Assembly: GCA_958296095.1 (NCBI GenBank)
Contig: OY282434.1
Location: forward strand, 124,001 to 188,000
Direction: 5' to 3'
Source: an uncultured Oligoflexales bacterium
Lineage (GTDB): Bacteria; Bdellovibrionota_B; Oligoflexia; Oligoflexales; JAPPIL01
Length of the DNA stretch: 64,000 bases
Shown: piece after piece, positions 44,372 to 54,119 of the stretch
Numbering within the stretch: position 1 is the first letter of the stretch
Layout of the letters: each line of letters starts with the position of its first letter
Translations under genes and position numbers: made by a program
The notes under the pieces: model-generated
What the model saw: only the letters and a program-made list of their open reading frames with translations
Told to the model about the DNA's origin: nothing
Database searches by the model: none

Positions 44372-45319
44372 ATGAAACATGGATGGTTGATTTTTCTGCT
44401 GACGCTCGGTTGTGGGGAGGGGAAGAAAACTCCAGATCCAGCTGCTACGCCGACCAACACTCCGACGGATGCCGAAAATAAAGAATTACGCGACAAGATA
44501 ACTTCTCTGAAAAGCGAGATGGAAAAACTTTCAGCATCGGGCCCGACTACCACCATAAGCGACGGCGAGGGTTGGCTGATCGCCGTGCGTGGGGCTAGTA
44601 ACACAGGTGGCGTAAAACTAAACGAACGGTTCATGGTGCGGCTTGACATAGATGGTGAACTTAATAGACAGATGGAGATGACTCTGCATGATTGTGCTGG
44701 CTTTCGTCTGCTTGGTGAAACTAGCACCGATAGTGGTCTCGAGGGCGAGCCGCTATGGGGCAGTGAAGTCGATGGCAGGGTGGGTAGTCTCTTGGATATG
44801 TACGTCTATCGTGTCGACGGCGGCACCGCGGCACCCACGACTGCCTGTAAATTGCGTGCTCGTGTTGTCTTGCCTGACACTGGTAAATATGGCACGACCA
44901 AAGAGAAGGACATCACCATCAGCAGTGCTACCACCAACCTCAGCGAGGCGACTTTCAAGACTACAGGTGGCAAGGTTAACTTGTCACTGACGACACACAA
45001 CCTGCGGCGGGCCGATGGCTATTATACAGTGTTTATCGTGGGCAGGATTGAGACATGGGAAGGTGGAAGCTCATACCATTCACATTCGAAAGCCTTTGTC
45101 TGGCTGAAACGACTGCCTGACAATGGCAAGGTTGTCAATGCTCCTCTCTGCGACATAGAGCATGAAGTTGGTTATGAATTTGATGTGGGCTGTCCCACTA
45201 ATCATCAGCTTAACAGCCTACCCGCAGGTAAATACCTCATATTAGCCGCACAGTTCAGTGAGGGAGATGATATTAGTAGTCATCGCAATGAGGCTTTCCT
45301 GGAGGTCGAGGTCGAATAA
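44372..45319 (+). CDS. Lipoprotein of unknown function, copy A
   Basis: 315 residues from ATG 44372 (AAAGGA upstream). Signal with lipobox LTLGC, a Thr/Pro linker (PDPAATPTNTPT), a short coiled coil (ENKELRDKITSLKSEMEKL), then a beta-rich domain with DGGTAAPTTACKLRARVV and a Trp-Leu-Lys-Arg motif (FVWLKRLPDNGKVVN), ending FLEVEVE. Paralogue of 54279-55250. Coiled coil after the anchor suggests an oligomeric stalk carrying an outer beta domain (inference). The 5' extension in the reading frame is repeat DNA. Confidence 0.75.
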   Translation: MKHGWLIFLLTLGCGEGKKTPDPAATPTNTPTDAENKELRDKITSLKSEMEKLSASGPTTTISDGEGWLIAVRGASNTGGVKLNERFMVRLDIDGELNRQMEMTLHDCAGFRLLGETSTDSGLEGEPLWGSEVDGRVGSLLDMYVYRVDGGTAAPTTACKLRARVVLPDTGKYGTTKEKDITISSATTNLSEATFKTTGGKVNLSLTTHNLRRADGYYTVFIVGRIETWEGGSSYHSHSKAFVWLKRLPDNGKVVNAPLCDIEHEVGYEFDVGCPTNHQLNSLPAGKYLILAAQFSEGDDISSHRNEAFLEVEVE

Positions 45320-45324
45320 CTATT

Positions 45325-45990
45325 TCCGGGGCGTGCGGCTTTTTGTAACGCTCGCTCTACGGCACGCGGCTTTTTTGCATCGCTCGCTCTACGAGGCTTT
45401 TTTGCCGCTTTCTCGCTCCCTCATCGCTACGCTGCTTTTTGTATTGCTCGCTTCCTAGCTCGCTTCGCTCGCTACGCGGCTCTTTGTAACGCTCGCTTTC
45501 TAGCTCGCTTCGCTCGCTACGCTGCTTTTTTGTAACGCTCGCTTCCTAGCTCGCTTCGCTCGCTACGCTGCTTTTTGTATCGCTCGCTTCCTAGCTCGCT
45601 GCATGTTCTCAGGCCACTCTGCGCGCCCCCTCTGCTTGCGCCCAAGTCTCTCGGCGCTTGCCCACACCTCTTGCTCACCGAGAGCTCCATGAACGGCACG
45701 GCAAGACCGTGCGAAAACTCGACCGCAAATATTGCCAATACCTCAGTTAGTTTATTTTTTTGCACAAGGCATGTACTTGCACTTAACTCAAGGGAGAGTT
45801 TCTCGGTAGGGCTGCACCGTGGCGCGCTACGCGCTACGCGGCTTTTTATAACGCTCGCTTCCTAGCTCGCTGCTTGTGCTCAGATCTCTTGCTATCGCGT
45901 TCAGGCTTGCCTGCTAGCCCCTTTGCCTGTCATCAGAGCTCTCGGCAGTTGCCCCCACCTTTTGCCTACCGAGGGCTTTATGAACGGCGA
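45325..45990 (+). repeat. Repeat block with 45-46 bp tandem module and one arm element
   Basis: Three to four head-to-tail copies of a 45-46 bp module (CTTCCTAGCTCGCTTCGCTC, GCTACGCTGCTTTTTGTAAC) at about 45420-45600, then an arm element 45675-45825 whose left arm GGCACGGCAAGACC is intact but whose right arm is cut after CACCGTGG, then more modules. No gene supported. Confidence 0.88.
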
Positions 45991-45999
45991 GGCGGTAAA

Positions 46000-46896
46000 T
46001 CAAATTTGGACGGCTGCCACTGGATAGTAAGGCAGGCTGGTTTGGGGTAACTCGTGCAGGTGTGAAGTTGTGTTGCGATACAACTGCTGCACGAAGGCGG
46101 TGTTCACATCATGGCCTGGTTGTGAGAGGGTGAACTCCCCCGTCACGAAAATCCCTAGCAAGCTCAAGTCACCAAGAAAGTCGAGGAGCTTGTGGCGGGC
46201 AAACTCGCGTTCGACGCGCAACCCTTCGGGGTTGATGATTTCGCACTCGTTAACTACCACTGCGTTTTGCAGCGAGCCACCGCGTGCCAGACCCCTGCTG
46301 CGCATTGCTGCCACGTCGGTGAGACGACAGAAGGTGCGTGCCTGACAGATGTCCATGAAATCATCCAGCCCATAACGAAAACTAACCTCCTGCGTGCCAA
46401 TCACCGCGTTGTCAAAACTAATGCGACAGTGAAAGGACAGGCTCTCCGCTGGGGCAAGCTCGATACTGCTGTTGCCTTGCTGGTAGCGCAGCGGTCGCCG
46501 CACCCCGTAACCCTTGCGCGCCTCAGGCAACGCCCTGAGGCCACAGGCATGAATCTTGTCCACAAAAGGCAAGGCACTGCCATCCAAAATAGGAATTTCA
46601 CCACCACCAACCTCAATCAGCAGGTTGTCGATGCCAAGACCAAACAAGGCCGCCAGCAAATGCTCGACGGTCATGATCTCGTTGCCTGCTGAACCACCTA
46701 GCGCCGTGCACAGGTTGGTAGACAAAACATGCTCAACGTCGGCACGAAAGGTGGGTTGGTCAGGACGGTCGAGGTTGCGCAACACGATACCAGTATGTGC
46801 CGAGGCAGGCGACAGCACTACATGGCACTGCTGTCCCGTATGCAGACCCATGCCGCTAAAGCTGATCTCGCCGTTGATGGTTGTTTGCTTGGTCAC
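46000..46896 (-). CDS. lpxC: UDP-3-O-acyl-N-acetylglucosamine deacetylase
   Basis: 298 residues. Zn-dependent deacetylase, committed step of lipid A synthesis; marks the organism as LPS-making. Zn/catalytic motifs TVEHLLAAL and ARHKLLDFLGDLSLLG, GEIPILDGSALPFV, and late His in QPGHDVNTAFV. Normal length. Its 3' end is close to the repeat block (about 10 bp). Confidence 0.95.
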   Translation of the reverse strand: MTKQTTINGEISFSGMGLHTGQQCHVVLSPASAHTGIVLRNLDRPDQPTFRADVEHVLSTNLCTALGGSAGNEIMTVEHLLAALFGLGIDNLLIEVGGGEIPILDGSALPFVDKIHACGLRALPEARKGYGVRRPLRYQQGNSSIELAPAESLSFHCRISFDNAVIGTQEVSFRYGLDDFMDICQARTFCRLTDVAAMRSRGLARGGSLQNAVVVNECEIINPEGLRVEREFARHKLLDFLGDLSLLGIFVTGEFTLSQPGHDVNTAFVQQLYRNTTSHLHELPQTSLPYYPVAAVQI

Positions 46897-46971
46897 TCTG
46901 GCCGCTCTGCACCGAACGATAGTGGGATTATACGGTTTTTGTATTTTTTTGCAAACATACGATGACAGGAT

Positions 46972-48051
46972 TCACGCCGAAGCCTGCAACTCTGCGAGGC
47001 GTTTTTTAAGGTCGTTCCGCAGTTGCCGCACACGGGCACGATGTGCCTGCTGCGTCGCTCTGTTCTCCAACTTTCGCAACCAATCCAGCACTGTCTGCAG
47101 GTCATCCCGCTGCAGACAGATGCTGATAACCTTATCGATGATTTCTATCTGATCTGGGTCTTTTTCAAATGCTTGCTCGTATTCCTGCAGGGCCGCATCA
47201 AGATGGCCGCACTTTTCTTGCAAGGCGGCGATACGGATATGCAGTTGCGCCTGTGCCGCGGGATGTCGCGCGGCAGTGAGCTTTTGCTTTAGTATCTGCA
47301 CACACTCACGATCGTTGCCCAAACGCAAATGAATGTCATAGAGAATTGTTGATTGGTCCAACGGACTGTCGGCACAGTGCTTCTTCATAATCCGCAACGC
47401 CTCCTGTGGGTCGTTCTTGGAGTAAAGATGCACCGCAGCCAGCTCCTGTGCCGAGCGGTAGGCATCGGAAAGGTTACCCCAGCGCATGATTTTGCGCAGC
47501 GCATCGATCACCCGCTCCCAGTCAAAGTTCTGGGAATGCAGCACCTTGTAATACTTGAGGGCAAGGATGTTTTTGGGCTCGATCTTGAGCAACTCACTGT
47601 AATACTTTTGCAAAAGTTGCTCGTCGGGGATTTTCTTCTCGTAGAGGGAGCAGATCTTCTCCATGCACTTCACCCGATCTGGCTGGGCACGGAACTCCAT
47701 ACACACCGCCTTGAGCACGTCAGCCTCTAGATGCCAGTCGCCTTCGGTGGCGGACAAGATGTTGAGGCGAAACCAAGTGAAATCAACCCCAAAACGCTTG
47801 ACGATCTCCCGTGCTCGTTTTGCTACCCGCTCGTGATCAGCGAGATATTTAATCTCAATCCCGATCTTGTGCAGGAAAATTTCAAGAGCATCCTGTGATC
47901 CGTCTTTGAGCCTGTTGTCCAACAGCCGAAAAAGCGGTTGCCAGCACTCCAGATCGGTCAGCAATTGCTGTGCCTCATGCTGCTGGGTTAGGGTGAGCTT
48001 GTCGCCCGCGTTGATGGCTGCGACCGTTCGCGGCACTGCCGCTGAATTCAT
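46972..48051 (-). CDS. TPR-like helical repeat protein
   Basis: 359 residues, no signal peptide. Helical hairpin repeats through most of the length (LKIEPKNILALKYYKVL; LRIRIAALQEK-type: LHIRIAALQEKCGHLDAALQ; EYEQAFEKDPDQIEIIDKVI). Probably a cytoplasmic scaffold. Start overlaps the stop of the TetR gene (ATGA), so it is likely cotranscribed with it. Confidence 0.75.
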   Translation of the reverse strand: MNSAAVPRTVAAINAGDKLTLTQQHEAQQLLTDLECWQPLFRLLDNRLKDGSQDALEIFLHKIGIEIKYLADHERVAKRAREIVKRFGVDFTWFRLNILSATEGDWHLEADVLKAVCMEFRAQPDRVKCMEKICSLYEKKIPDEQLLQKYYSELLKIEPKNILALKYYKVLHSQNFDWERVIDALRKIMRWGNLSDAYRSAQELAAVHLYSKNDPQEALRIMKKHCADSPLDQSTILYDIHLRLGNDRECVQILKQKLTAARHPAAQAQLHIRIAALQEKCGHLDAALQEYEQAFEKDPDQIEIIDKVISICLQRDDLQTVLDWLRKLENRATQQAHRARVRQLRNDLKKRLAELQASA

Positions 48052-48653
48052 TGTGTTGCCCCTTTCTTCAAGCCAGCGATGATGATCTCGGTCACTGACT
48101 TGGCGGTGTGGTCATAGTCAAAGACCGCGGCATCAAACAAAAACTGTAGGCTGAAGCCATCGATGGTAGCCACGATGTAGGAGGCGTATATTCTCGGATC
48201 AAGCTCTCGAAACACTCCTTGCCTAATGCCATTGCTGATCACCTCTGCCGCGGCACTGCGGAACTTCTCGTAATGACGGGCGACGACCCGCCGCACAGCT
48301 TCCTTCTGGTTGATCTGGGTCCAGAAGTCCATATTGACCTGATAGTATTCCTTCTTGGTGCGGAGCACATCAAAGCAGACGGTGATGAATGTCTCTAGCT
48401 TGTGCAGTGGATCGGAGACCGCGCTCATGTTCTCGATCAACATGTTCTCAATATCGATGGCACTGCGGTCAAGGATGGCCATCATTAAGTCGTCCTTATT
48501 GAGGAAGTAGTAGTGAATTATGCCCTTGCTCACCCCTGCAGTCGTCGCCACATCCTGCATGGAGAAGTTGTGGTAGCCATGCGTGACGATGCAATCAATC
48601 GTAGCCTTGATGATCTGTTCTCTGCGCTGTGATGAGCCTCTGGTCCTTGCCAT
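48048..48653 (-). CDS. TetR/AcrR-family transcriptional regulator
   Basis: 201 residues from ATG 48653; the longer open frame upstream is not needed. N-terminal HTH: QIIKATIDCIVTHGYHNFSM then QDVATTAGVSKGIIHYYF; the C-terminal ligand domain is BetI/AcrR-like. It diverges from the lipoprotein gene at 48763 with a 110-bp intergenic region, where ACTATCCTACCACTATCC (48672-48689) contains a direct repeat that could be an operator. The coupled TPR gene suggests a shared stress or envelope role (inference). Confidence 0.88.
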   Translation of the reverse strand: MARTRGSSQRREQIIKATIDCIVTHGYHNFSMQDVATTAGVSKGIIHYYFLNKDDLMMAILDRSAIDIENMLIENMSAVSDPLHKLETFITVCFDVLRTKKEYYQVNMDFWTQINQKEAVRRVVARHYEKFRSAAAEVISNGIRQGVFRELDPRIYASYIVATIDGFSLQFLFDAAVFDYDHTAKSVTEIIIAGLKKGATQ

Positions 48654-48762
48654 CTCACACCCCGTTCCTGATACTATCCTACCACTATCCGATAAAACAA
48701 CATATAGTCGAACTACCACAATTTGTGTCTTCTCCGCATCGCTACGCGTTGAGTTTGAGCTG

Positions 48763-50133
48763 ATGTTGCCTGCCAAATACACCATGCTGCTGCTTCTGTC
48801 CACGCTCAGTGCCTGTGCACAGTCGCTGCGCAATGGCAAACTGCTCGTCACCGCCCCGCACGCCGCGACGTTTGAAATCTTCAGGGTCATGTCCACCTCG
48901 CCGCTGCGCTTTGTGGCTGAACGGACGGCCCGATTTAATTCCCCTGCAGTGCTTGTCCCCGCACGCTATCTGCTGCTCGGCGACTGCTCGCATACCTTCG
49001 TTACCGTCAAAGCTGCGACCACCACGCATCTGCAGGCTTACCACCTCGTCTTCACGCCCCCCCACAAGGCAGAGGCGAAGGCGGCCTTCTCCGTGCAGTG
49101 CCAGCGCTTTGCCACAACTTCCTCTCGCCAACACCTGCACAACAAGTTTTCACTACTACTGCTCACGCCGCGCAAAAAACTGCTGGTCGGCACGACCCCA
49201 CTCAACGTCGTCTACCATCACAGCACGCAACGCCAGTTTGCTCTTGCCGCCCTGCAAGTTGCCCCCGCGCCACACGATATGCGCTTCTTCGTCTTCCCAC
49301 GGCACGGCCTGTTGTCGGCTACCGACTCGCAGCTTAGCGGTCGTTGGCTTTACCTGTTGCCAGGCGAATATGTGGTTGAATTCAACGGCATGCGCACCGC
49401 GATCAATTTGCAACAAGGTGAAGAGAAAGTTATTCACCCCGCCACTCTATATATAGACGCGCCTCAAGCTGCGCCGCGTGCCATCGCCCACATCAACGGC
49501 AACAGAGTTGTGCCTCTCAATGAACCACTGCCACTGCCCGCGGGTCGTGTTAGCTTGCGCCTCATGCCCGATAGCCAACCACTAGCCCTCACCCTGCGCC
49601 GCGGCGCGCGCACAGTTATCAATGCTCGCCGCCTGCAAGTCACCCCTGCCTGCCAGGCACGCGGGGTTTGCACCAACACCACGACAGTATCTCTCTACCG
49701 TGATAAAGCCGACACGCCGTTTTTGACCACCACGGCAGGCGAGATTTTTTTCACGGGCAGGACCGTGCGGCTAGGAATTGAGGGGACACCCCGCCTGACC
49801 CACCTGTTGCCCGACCAGCTGCGCCAGGTTGAATTGCAACTCGGTAGGCTGCAACTCCAGCCGCGGCGCATGGACAGCACTACCCAGTTCAGCGACCTGC
49901 TGCGCCTTGAAGCTATCACGCGGCCGTTGCAAGGGCACAGCGATGACCTCAGCCTGACCAGATCCACCGAGCTTCAGCTGTTGCCCGGTCGCTATCGCCT
50001 CGTCCATTATATCAGTTCTGCCAACCCCGCCGTGCCGCGGCAAAGACGCAGCACCACCTTCACCATTCACCCGCAGCGCACCCACCGTCTGACGGTGTCA
50101 GTGTTCAAACTCAAGCTGGTAGCGAGGAAGTGA
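48763..50133 (+). CDS. Lipoprotein with PEGA-like segments, unknown function
   Basis: 456 residues from ATG 48763; ATG 48784 is an alternative. Signal with lipobox LSAC. Beta-rich with repeated patterns of the PEGA/carboxypeptidase-like type (LLVGTTPLNVVY; LLPGEYVVEFNG; LLPGRYRLVHYI). Divergent from and possibly regulated by the TetR gene. No enzyme motif seen. Confidence 0.7.
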   Translation: MLPAKYTMLLLLSTLSACAQSLRNGKLLVTAPHAATFEIFRVMSTSPLRFVAERTARFNSPAVLVPARYLLLGDCSHTFVTVKAATTTHLQAYHLVFTPPHKAEAKAAFSVQCQRFATTSSRQHLHNKFSLLLLTPRKKLLVGTTPLNVVYHHSTQRQFALAALQVAPAPHDMRFFVFPRHGLLSATDSQLSGRWLYLLPGEYVVEFNGMRTAINLQQGEEKVIHPATLYIDAPQAAPRAIAHINGNRVVPLNEPLPLPAGRVSLRLMPDSQPLALTLRRGARTVINARRLQVTPACQARGVCTNTTTVSLYRDKADTPFLTTTAGEIFFTGRTVRLGIEGTPRLTHLLPDQLRQVELQLGRLQLQPRRMDSTTQFSDLLRLEAITRPLQGHSDDLSLTRSTELQLLPGRYRLVHYISSANPAVPRQRRSTTFTIHPQRTHRLTVSVFKLKLVARK

Positions 50134-50146
50134 TGTGTTTGGGTGA

Positions 50147-50174
50147 TTGCAATGATGGTGTGATTGACTATAAT
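50147..50174 (+). promoter_or_regulatory. Sigma-70-like promoter of mnmA
   Basis: TTGCAA (50147-50152), 16-base spacer, TATAAT (50169-50174), 34 bp before the mnmA start codon. Confidence 0.65.
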
Positions 50175-50208
50175 GCGAACGCCCGCTGAATGCTTGTAGG
50201 ATGTCAAG

Positions 50209-51270
50209 ATGAAAAGAAAACGCGTGCTGGTTGCGATGTCAGGGGGGGTTGATTCCTCCGTCGCCGCACTGTTGCTCTGTCGGCAGGGCTACGAGGTAAT
50301 CGGGATAACTATGCAACTTTGGCACGGCGGCACGAGTGGCAAGGGTTGTTGTTCGCACACCGACATCACCGATGCTCGGCTGGTCGCTGATCGGCTTGGC
50401 ATTCCACACTATGTCTTGAACTACGAGCGGGAATTTCGCACGCAGGTGGTCGACTATTTTGCTGCTGAATATTTTCAAGGTCGCACCCCCAATCCTTGTG
50501 TGATGTGCAACAGCAAGCTGAAATTCGGACACCTGATGCAAAAGGCGGATGCCCTGCAAGCAGACTTGGTGGCGACGGGGCACTATGCCAGTTTGCAGAC
50601 GCGGGAGGGTGAATTGGTGCTATGCCGTGCCGCTGATCAGGACAAGGACCAGAGTTATTTTCTCTTCGGCTTACGGCGGGAGTGGTTGCCGCGGCTGTTG
50701 TTTCCGCTGCAATCGTTGAGCAAGACCTCCGTGCGTGCACTCGGTCGTGAGGCGGGACTGATCAATGCCGACAAGCGCGAGTCGCAGGATATTTGCTTTG
50801 TCGGCAAGAAAAACTACGCCTCGTTCTTACAGAAGAACTATCGGGTACCCGCGGCCCGCGGCAATTTCAAGACTGCGAGTGGGGAAGTGTTGGGCCAGCA
50901 TCAGGGATTGCATCGCTATACCGTCGGCCAGCGCAAAGGTTTAGGTTTGGCACTCGACAAACGCCAATATGTGACTGCCATCGACAGCCGCAGTGGTGAC
51001 GTGACCGTCGGGGACAGCGAGGCCTTGCAGCGACGTGAACTTAGCCTGAGCAACGTACGCTGGCTAAGCGCTCGTCCTGTCGAGGGCGACGCGGAGGTCG
51101 TCACTCGTTATCACGGTGCGGCGGTCGGCTGTAGCGTTGAGCACACCAGCCGCACAGGTTGCTTGCTGCATCTCAATGCACCCTTGACTGCACCACCGGG
51201 GCAGGCGGCAGTGCTTTACCACGGCGCACAAGTGCTGGGTGGTGGCTTCATTGCCGCGGCAAAAAGTTAG
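50209..51270 (+). CDS. mnmA: tRNA-specific 2-thiouridylase
   Basis: 353 residues. Adds sulfur to U34 of tRNA-Lys, -Glu and -Gln. PP-loop AMSGGVDSSVAA, catalytic Cys in NPCVMCNSKLKFG and the second in SQDICFVG, ATGHYA, and the DKDQSYFLF segment; C-terminal HRYTVGQRKGLG. Normal length. Good promoter upstream; der follows 58 bp downstream. Confidence 0.95.
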   Translation: MKRKRVLVAMSGGVDSSVAALLLCRQGYEVIGITMQLWHGGTSGKGCCSHTDITDARLVADRLGIPHYVLNYEREFRTQVVDYFAAEYFQGRTPNPCVMCNSKLKFGHLMQKADALQADLVATGHYASLQTREGELVLCRAADQDKDQSYFLFGLRREWLPRLLFPLQSLSKTSVRALGREAGLINADKRESQDICFVGKKNYASFLQKNYRVPAARGNFKTASGEVLGQHQGLHRYTVGQRKGLGLALDKRQYVTAIDSRSGDVTVGDSEALQRRELSLSNVRWLSARPVEGDAEVVTRYHGAAVGCSVEHTSRTGCLLHLNAPLTAPPGQAAVLYHGAQVLGGGFIAAAKS

Positions 51271-51328
51271 CGCAACTATAGCAAGGCAAGGGATCACGAG
51301 CGCAGATCTTGTCAAGCAAGAGGGGTCG

Positions 51329-52621
51329 ATGCATCGTCAGCACCGCACACTACGCGGCAAAACAGTTTCCATCGTCGGCCGTCCTAACGTGGGCAAGTCG
51401 TCGCTGTTCAACCGTCTCATCGGTTACCGCAAGGCCATCGTCTACGATCAGCCAGGCGTAACTGTCGATCGTAACTGTGCCGTGGCCGCGGTTTCGCCTT
51501 TTCTCTGTGTCGACACGGTTGGTTTCAGTAGCGAAAATGACATTGTCGCCAGCGATCTCTATCTCGTGCTGTTCGATGCTCACTGCGGTCTACATAAGGA
51601 TGACTGGGCGTTGCTGGAAGGCTTACGCAGGCGCGGGCTGTCGTATATCTGTGCCGTCAACAAGGTCGATCATCGTGAGGATGAACCTCACTGCTTGCCT
51701 TTTTACGAACTGGGGGTGAAAAAACTCTATGCTATCAGCGCCTTGCGACGACGTGGGTTAGAACGCTTGCATGCGGCGATCACGGCCGCGTTGCATATTG
51801 CCCCTACCACCCGCAGTAAACCGTCGCGTAATGTTATCAGGATTGCGGTGGTCGGTAGACAGAACGCGGGGAAATCACTGTTGCTGAACAGGTTGGCAGG
51901 CATGACTGTGGCCACCGTCAGTGCAGTGGCGGGCACGACCAGGGATAGTATTGATTGGCACTACCGTTTTGCCAGCAACTCCTACACGATGACCGATACC
52001 GCAGGTTTGCGCCGCAAGGTGCGCCTGACACGGGACAAGCTTGAATTTTTGAGTATGACCCGCACCTTACAGACCATCAACGCGGCGCAGGTGGTCATCG
52101 TCGTCGTCGATGTCGTGCAGGGTGTGGTGGAGCAAGATGTGCGGCTGGTGGCACGGGCGCTGGAGCATTGCAGGCCTGTGCTGGTTGTGCTTAACAAGTG
52201 GGACTTGTGCGATGATCGTTCGCCTGCGGCACATGATCGCATCTGTCAGAGCCTAACTGCAGCATTGCCGTGGGCTGATTACGTGCCGGTTGTTACGACT
52301 TCAGCACTGACTAACTTTCGCATCAGCGCCATCAAGCAGTGGGTGGCACGCTTGTGCGACGATTTTCAAAAAAGAATTCCTACCGCCGCACTTAACCGCG
52401 CCTTTGCTGACATTACCGCCCGCCATACGCACCGCCTCTGTCATGGCAAAAGGCTGCGGTTTTATTACGCGGTGCAAGCAGAGACCAAACCCCCCACCTT
52501 CGTCATCAAGTGCAACGCGCCTGATGCCGTCGAAGCTTCATACCAACGCTATCTCGCCAATCGGCTGCGGCGTGAACTGGGCTTTCGCTGCGTGCCGGTG
52601 CGGGTAATCTATCGGCGGTGA
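51329..52621 (+). CDS. der: Ribosome-assembly GTPase Der, shortened first G domain
   Basis: 430 residues from ATG 51329 (AGAGGGG upstream). Der has two tandem G domains and a KH-like domain and acts in 50S maturation. G domain 1: GRPNVGKSSLFN, PGVTVDRN, DTVG (usually DTGG), NKVD; the switch II region between DTVG and the next strand is about 14 residues shorter than usual. G domain 2: GRQNAGKSLLLN (usually GRPNVGKS), GTTRDSIDW, DTAGLRRK, NKWD. KH domain KTPPTFVI-type (TKPPTFVIKCN) is present. Orthology is clear. Confidence 0.92.
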   Translation: MHRQHRTLRGKTVSIVGRPNVGKSSLFNRLIGYRKAIVYDQPGVTVDRNCAVAAVSPFLCVDTVGFSSENDIVASDLYLVLFDAHCGLHKDDWALLEGLRRRGLSYICAVNKVDHREDEPHCLPFYELGVKKLYAISALRRRGLERLHAAITAALHIAPTTRSKPSRNVIRIAVVGRQNAGKSLLLNRLAGMTVATVSAVAGTTRDSIDWHYRFASNSYTMTDTAGLRRKVRLTRDKLEFLSMTRTLQTINAAQVVIVVVDVVQGVVEQDVRLVARALEHCRPVLVVLNKWDLCDDRSPAAHDRICQSLTAALPWADYVPVVTTSALTNFRISAIKQWVARLCDDFQKRIPTAALNRAFADITARHTHRLCHGKRLRFYYAVQAETKPPTFVIKCNAPDAVEASYQRYLANRLRRELGFRCVPVRVIYRR

Positions 52622-52719
52622 TAATGGCATGGATAAGGCTTCTTGACGCGGGGTGCGGTTGTGGCAATGCCTGCCGCGCGGCGGGCAGAAAAGGCTCGCC
52701 CCATACTTGTGGATGGGGT

Positions 52720-52748
52720 AAGGAGGTGAGCGGCAGATGAGATAACGT
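52720..52748 (+). promoter_or_regulatory. Strong ribosome site feeding a two-codon reading frame before purB
   Basis: AAGGAGGTGAG at about 52719-52729 is the best Shine-Dalgarno in the area, but it serves ATG 52737, which reads ATG AGA TAA and stops in the same frame as purB; the first usable purB start is GTG 52749, four bases after the stop. Either a minimal leader peptide with reinitiation or a nonsense change in an original start. Confidence 0.5.
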
Positions 52749-54116
52749 GTGAACAGCTATCTTGACAGCCTCTCTCCTCTCGATGGGCGCTATGCCGCGG
52801 TCACTGCGCCGTTGCGTGAGTTTTTCAGTGAGCGTGCACTCATCGACCAGCGCCTGCGCCTTGAGTGCCTGTGGTTGTTGCACCTCAACGGTCGTGTGGG
52901 CGGTATCCTGACCACCGTGCAAGCACGCGCAGTGCAAGCGTTAGCGCAACATCCTCCGCCTGAGGCGGCGGCGGAAATTAAAAAAATCGAACAGCGTACC
53001 GCGCATGACGTGAAGGCGGTGGAGTATTTTTTGCGGGCGCATTTTGAACGGCAGTTCCCCGCTAACGATTTTGTCAGTTATCTACACTTCGGCTTGACTT
53101 CTGAAGACATCAACAACCTCGCCTTTGCCACGCTGTTCAAGGCGGCCTTGCAACGTTGTCTGTTGCCGCGCTGGCAAGGGGTGGTCGAAACTTTGCAGAA
53201 ACTAGCACTTGCTTGGGCGGAAGTAGTTATCCCTGCGCACACGCACGGTCAGCCTGCTAGTCCGACGACTATGGGTAAGGAGTTGGCTGTTTTCTGTATG
53301 CGTTTGCGGCGGCAATTGCGTTTGCTGCACAATCTGCCACTGTATGGCAAGCTCAACGGCGCGACTGGCAACTATCATGCGTTGCACATTGCTTTTCCGC
53401 ATCTCGATTGGCCTGCCATCAGTCGTGCTTTCGTCGAAGAGACGGTGGGGATAGCCTTCAATCCGCTGACAACGCAGATCGAAGACCACGATGCCTTGAT
53501 TGCTATCTGTGATCGCCTTAGCCACATCCATGCCATCACCAAAGGTCTGTGTCAGGACTTGTGGGCTTATGTTTCGTTCTCGTGGTTCAAGTTAAAGACG
53601 ACCGATGACGAAGTTGGTTCTTCGGTGATGCCACAGAAGGTGAACCCGATTGATTTTGAAAACGCCGAAGGCAATCTTGGTCTTGCCAATGCCTCAGCGC
53701 GGCATTTCAGCGAAAAATTGGCAGTGTCACGCCTGCAGCGCGATCTCAGCGACTCAACCGTCCTGCGGGCAGTAGGCACGATGTTGGGGCATAGTTTGAT
53801 CGCTTGCACTTCAGTGTTGCGTGGCATGGCACGGCTGGAACTTAACCACGTGGCAGTCGAGCAGGCGCTTGCACGAGACTGGGGTGTGCTCGGCGAGGCG
53901 GTGCAGACGATTATGCGTAAAAATAATCTCCGCGATGCCTACGAAGAGGTGAAAAAAATTAGCCGCGGGCAAACATTGACCGCAGCCCAGTATCGTGCTT
54001 ACGTCGCCTCACTGACCAACCTCCCTCCCGCTGATCGCGAGAAATTACAGCACCTAACCCCAGCCACGTACACAGGGCATGCCAAAGAACTGGCCAGGAC
54101 CGTGGCTGAATTTTAG
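52749..54116 (+). CDS. purB: Adenylosuccinate lyase
   Basis: 455 residues of the E. coli-like PurB class. Cleaves SAICAR and adenylosuccinate in purine synthesis. N-terminus SPLDGRYA, FGLTSEDINN, HTHGQPASPTTMGKE, catalytic loop SSVMPQKVNPIDFENAEGN. GTG start at 52749 is forced by an in-frame TAA at 52743-52745. The stop codon is followed within 10 bp by a fragment of a left arm (AAGAGCTCCATGAAGGGCGG). Confidence 0.95.
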   Translation: MNSYLDSLSPLDGRYAAVTAPLREFFSERALIDQRLRLECLWLLHLNGRVGGILTTVQARAVQALAQHPPPEAAAEIKKIEQRTAHDVKAVEYFLRAHFERQFPANDFVSYLHFGLTSEDINNLAFATLFKAALQRCLLPRWQGVVETLQKLALAWAEVVIPAHTHGQPASPTTMGKELAVFCMRLRRQLRLLHNLPLYGKLNGATGNYHALHIAFPHLDWPAISRAFVEETVGIAFNPLTTQIEDHDALIAICDRLSHIHAITKGLCQDLWAYVSFSWFKLKTTDDEVGSSVMPQKVNPIDFENAEGNLGLANASARHFSEKLAVSRLQRDLSDSTVLRAVGTMLGHSLIACTSVLRGMARLELNHVAVEQALARDWGVLGEAVQTIMRKNNLRDAYEEVKKISRGQTLTAAQYRAYVASLTNLPPADREKLQHLTPATYTGHAKELARTVAEF

Positions 54117-54119
54117 AAG

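Noticed and set aside
48654..48896. N-terminal extension of the TetR frame, and the matching 5' extension of the divergent lipoprotein frame (48583-48762)
   Set aside because: Both lie in the shared promoter region; TetR begins just before its HTH and the lipoprotein just before its signal peptide.
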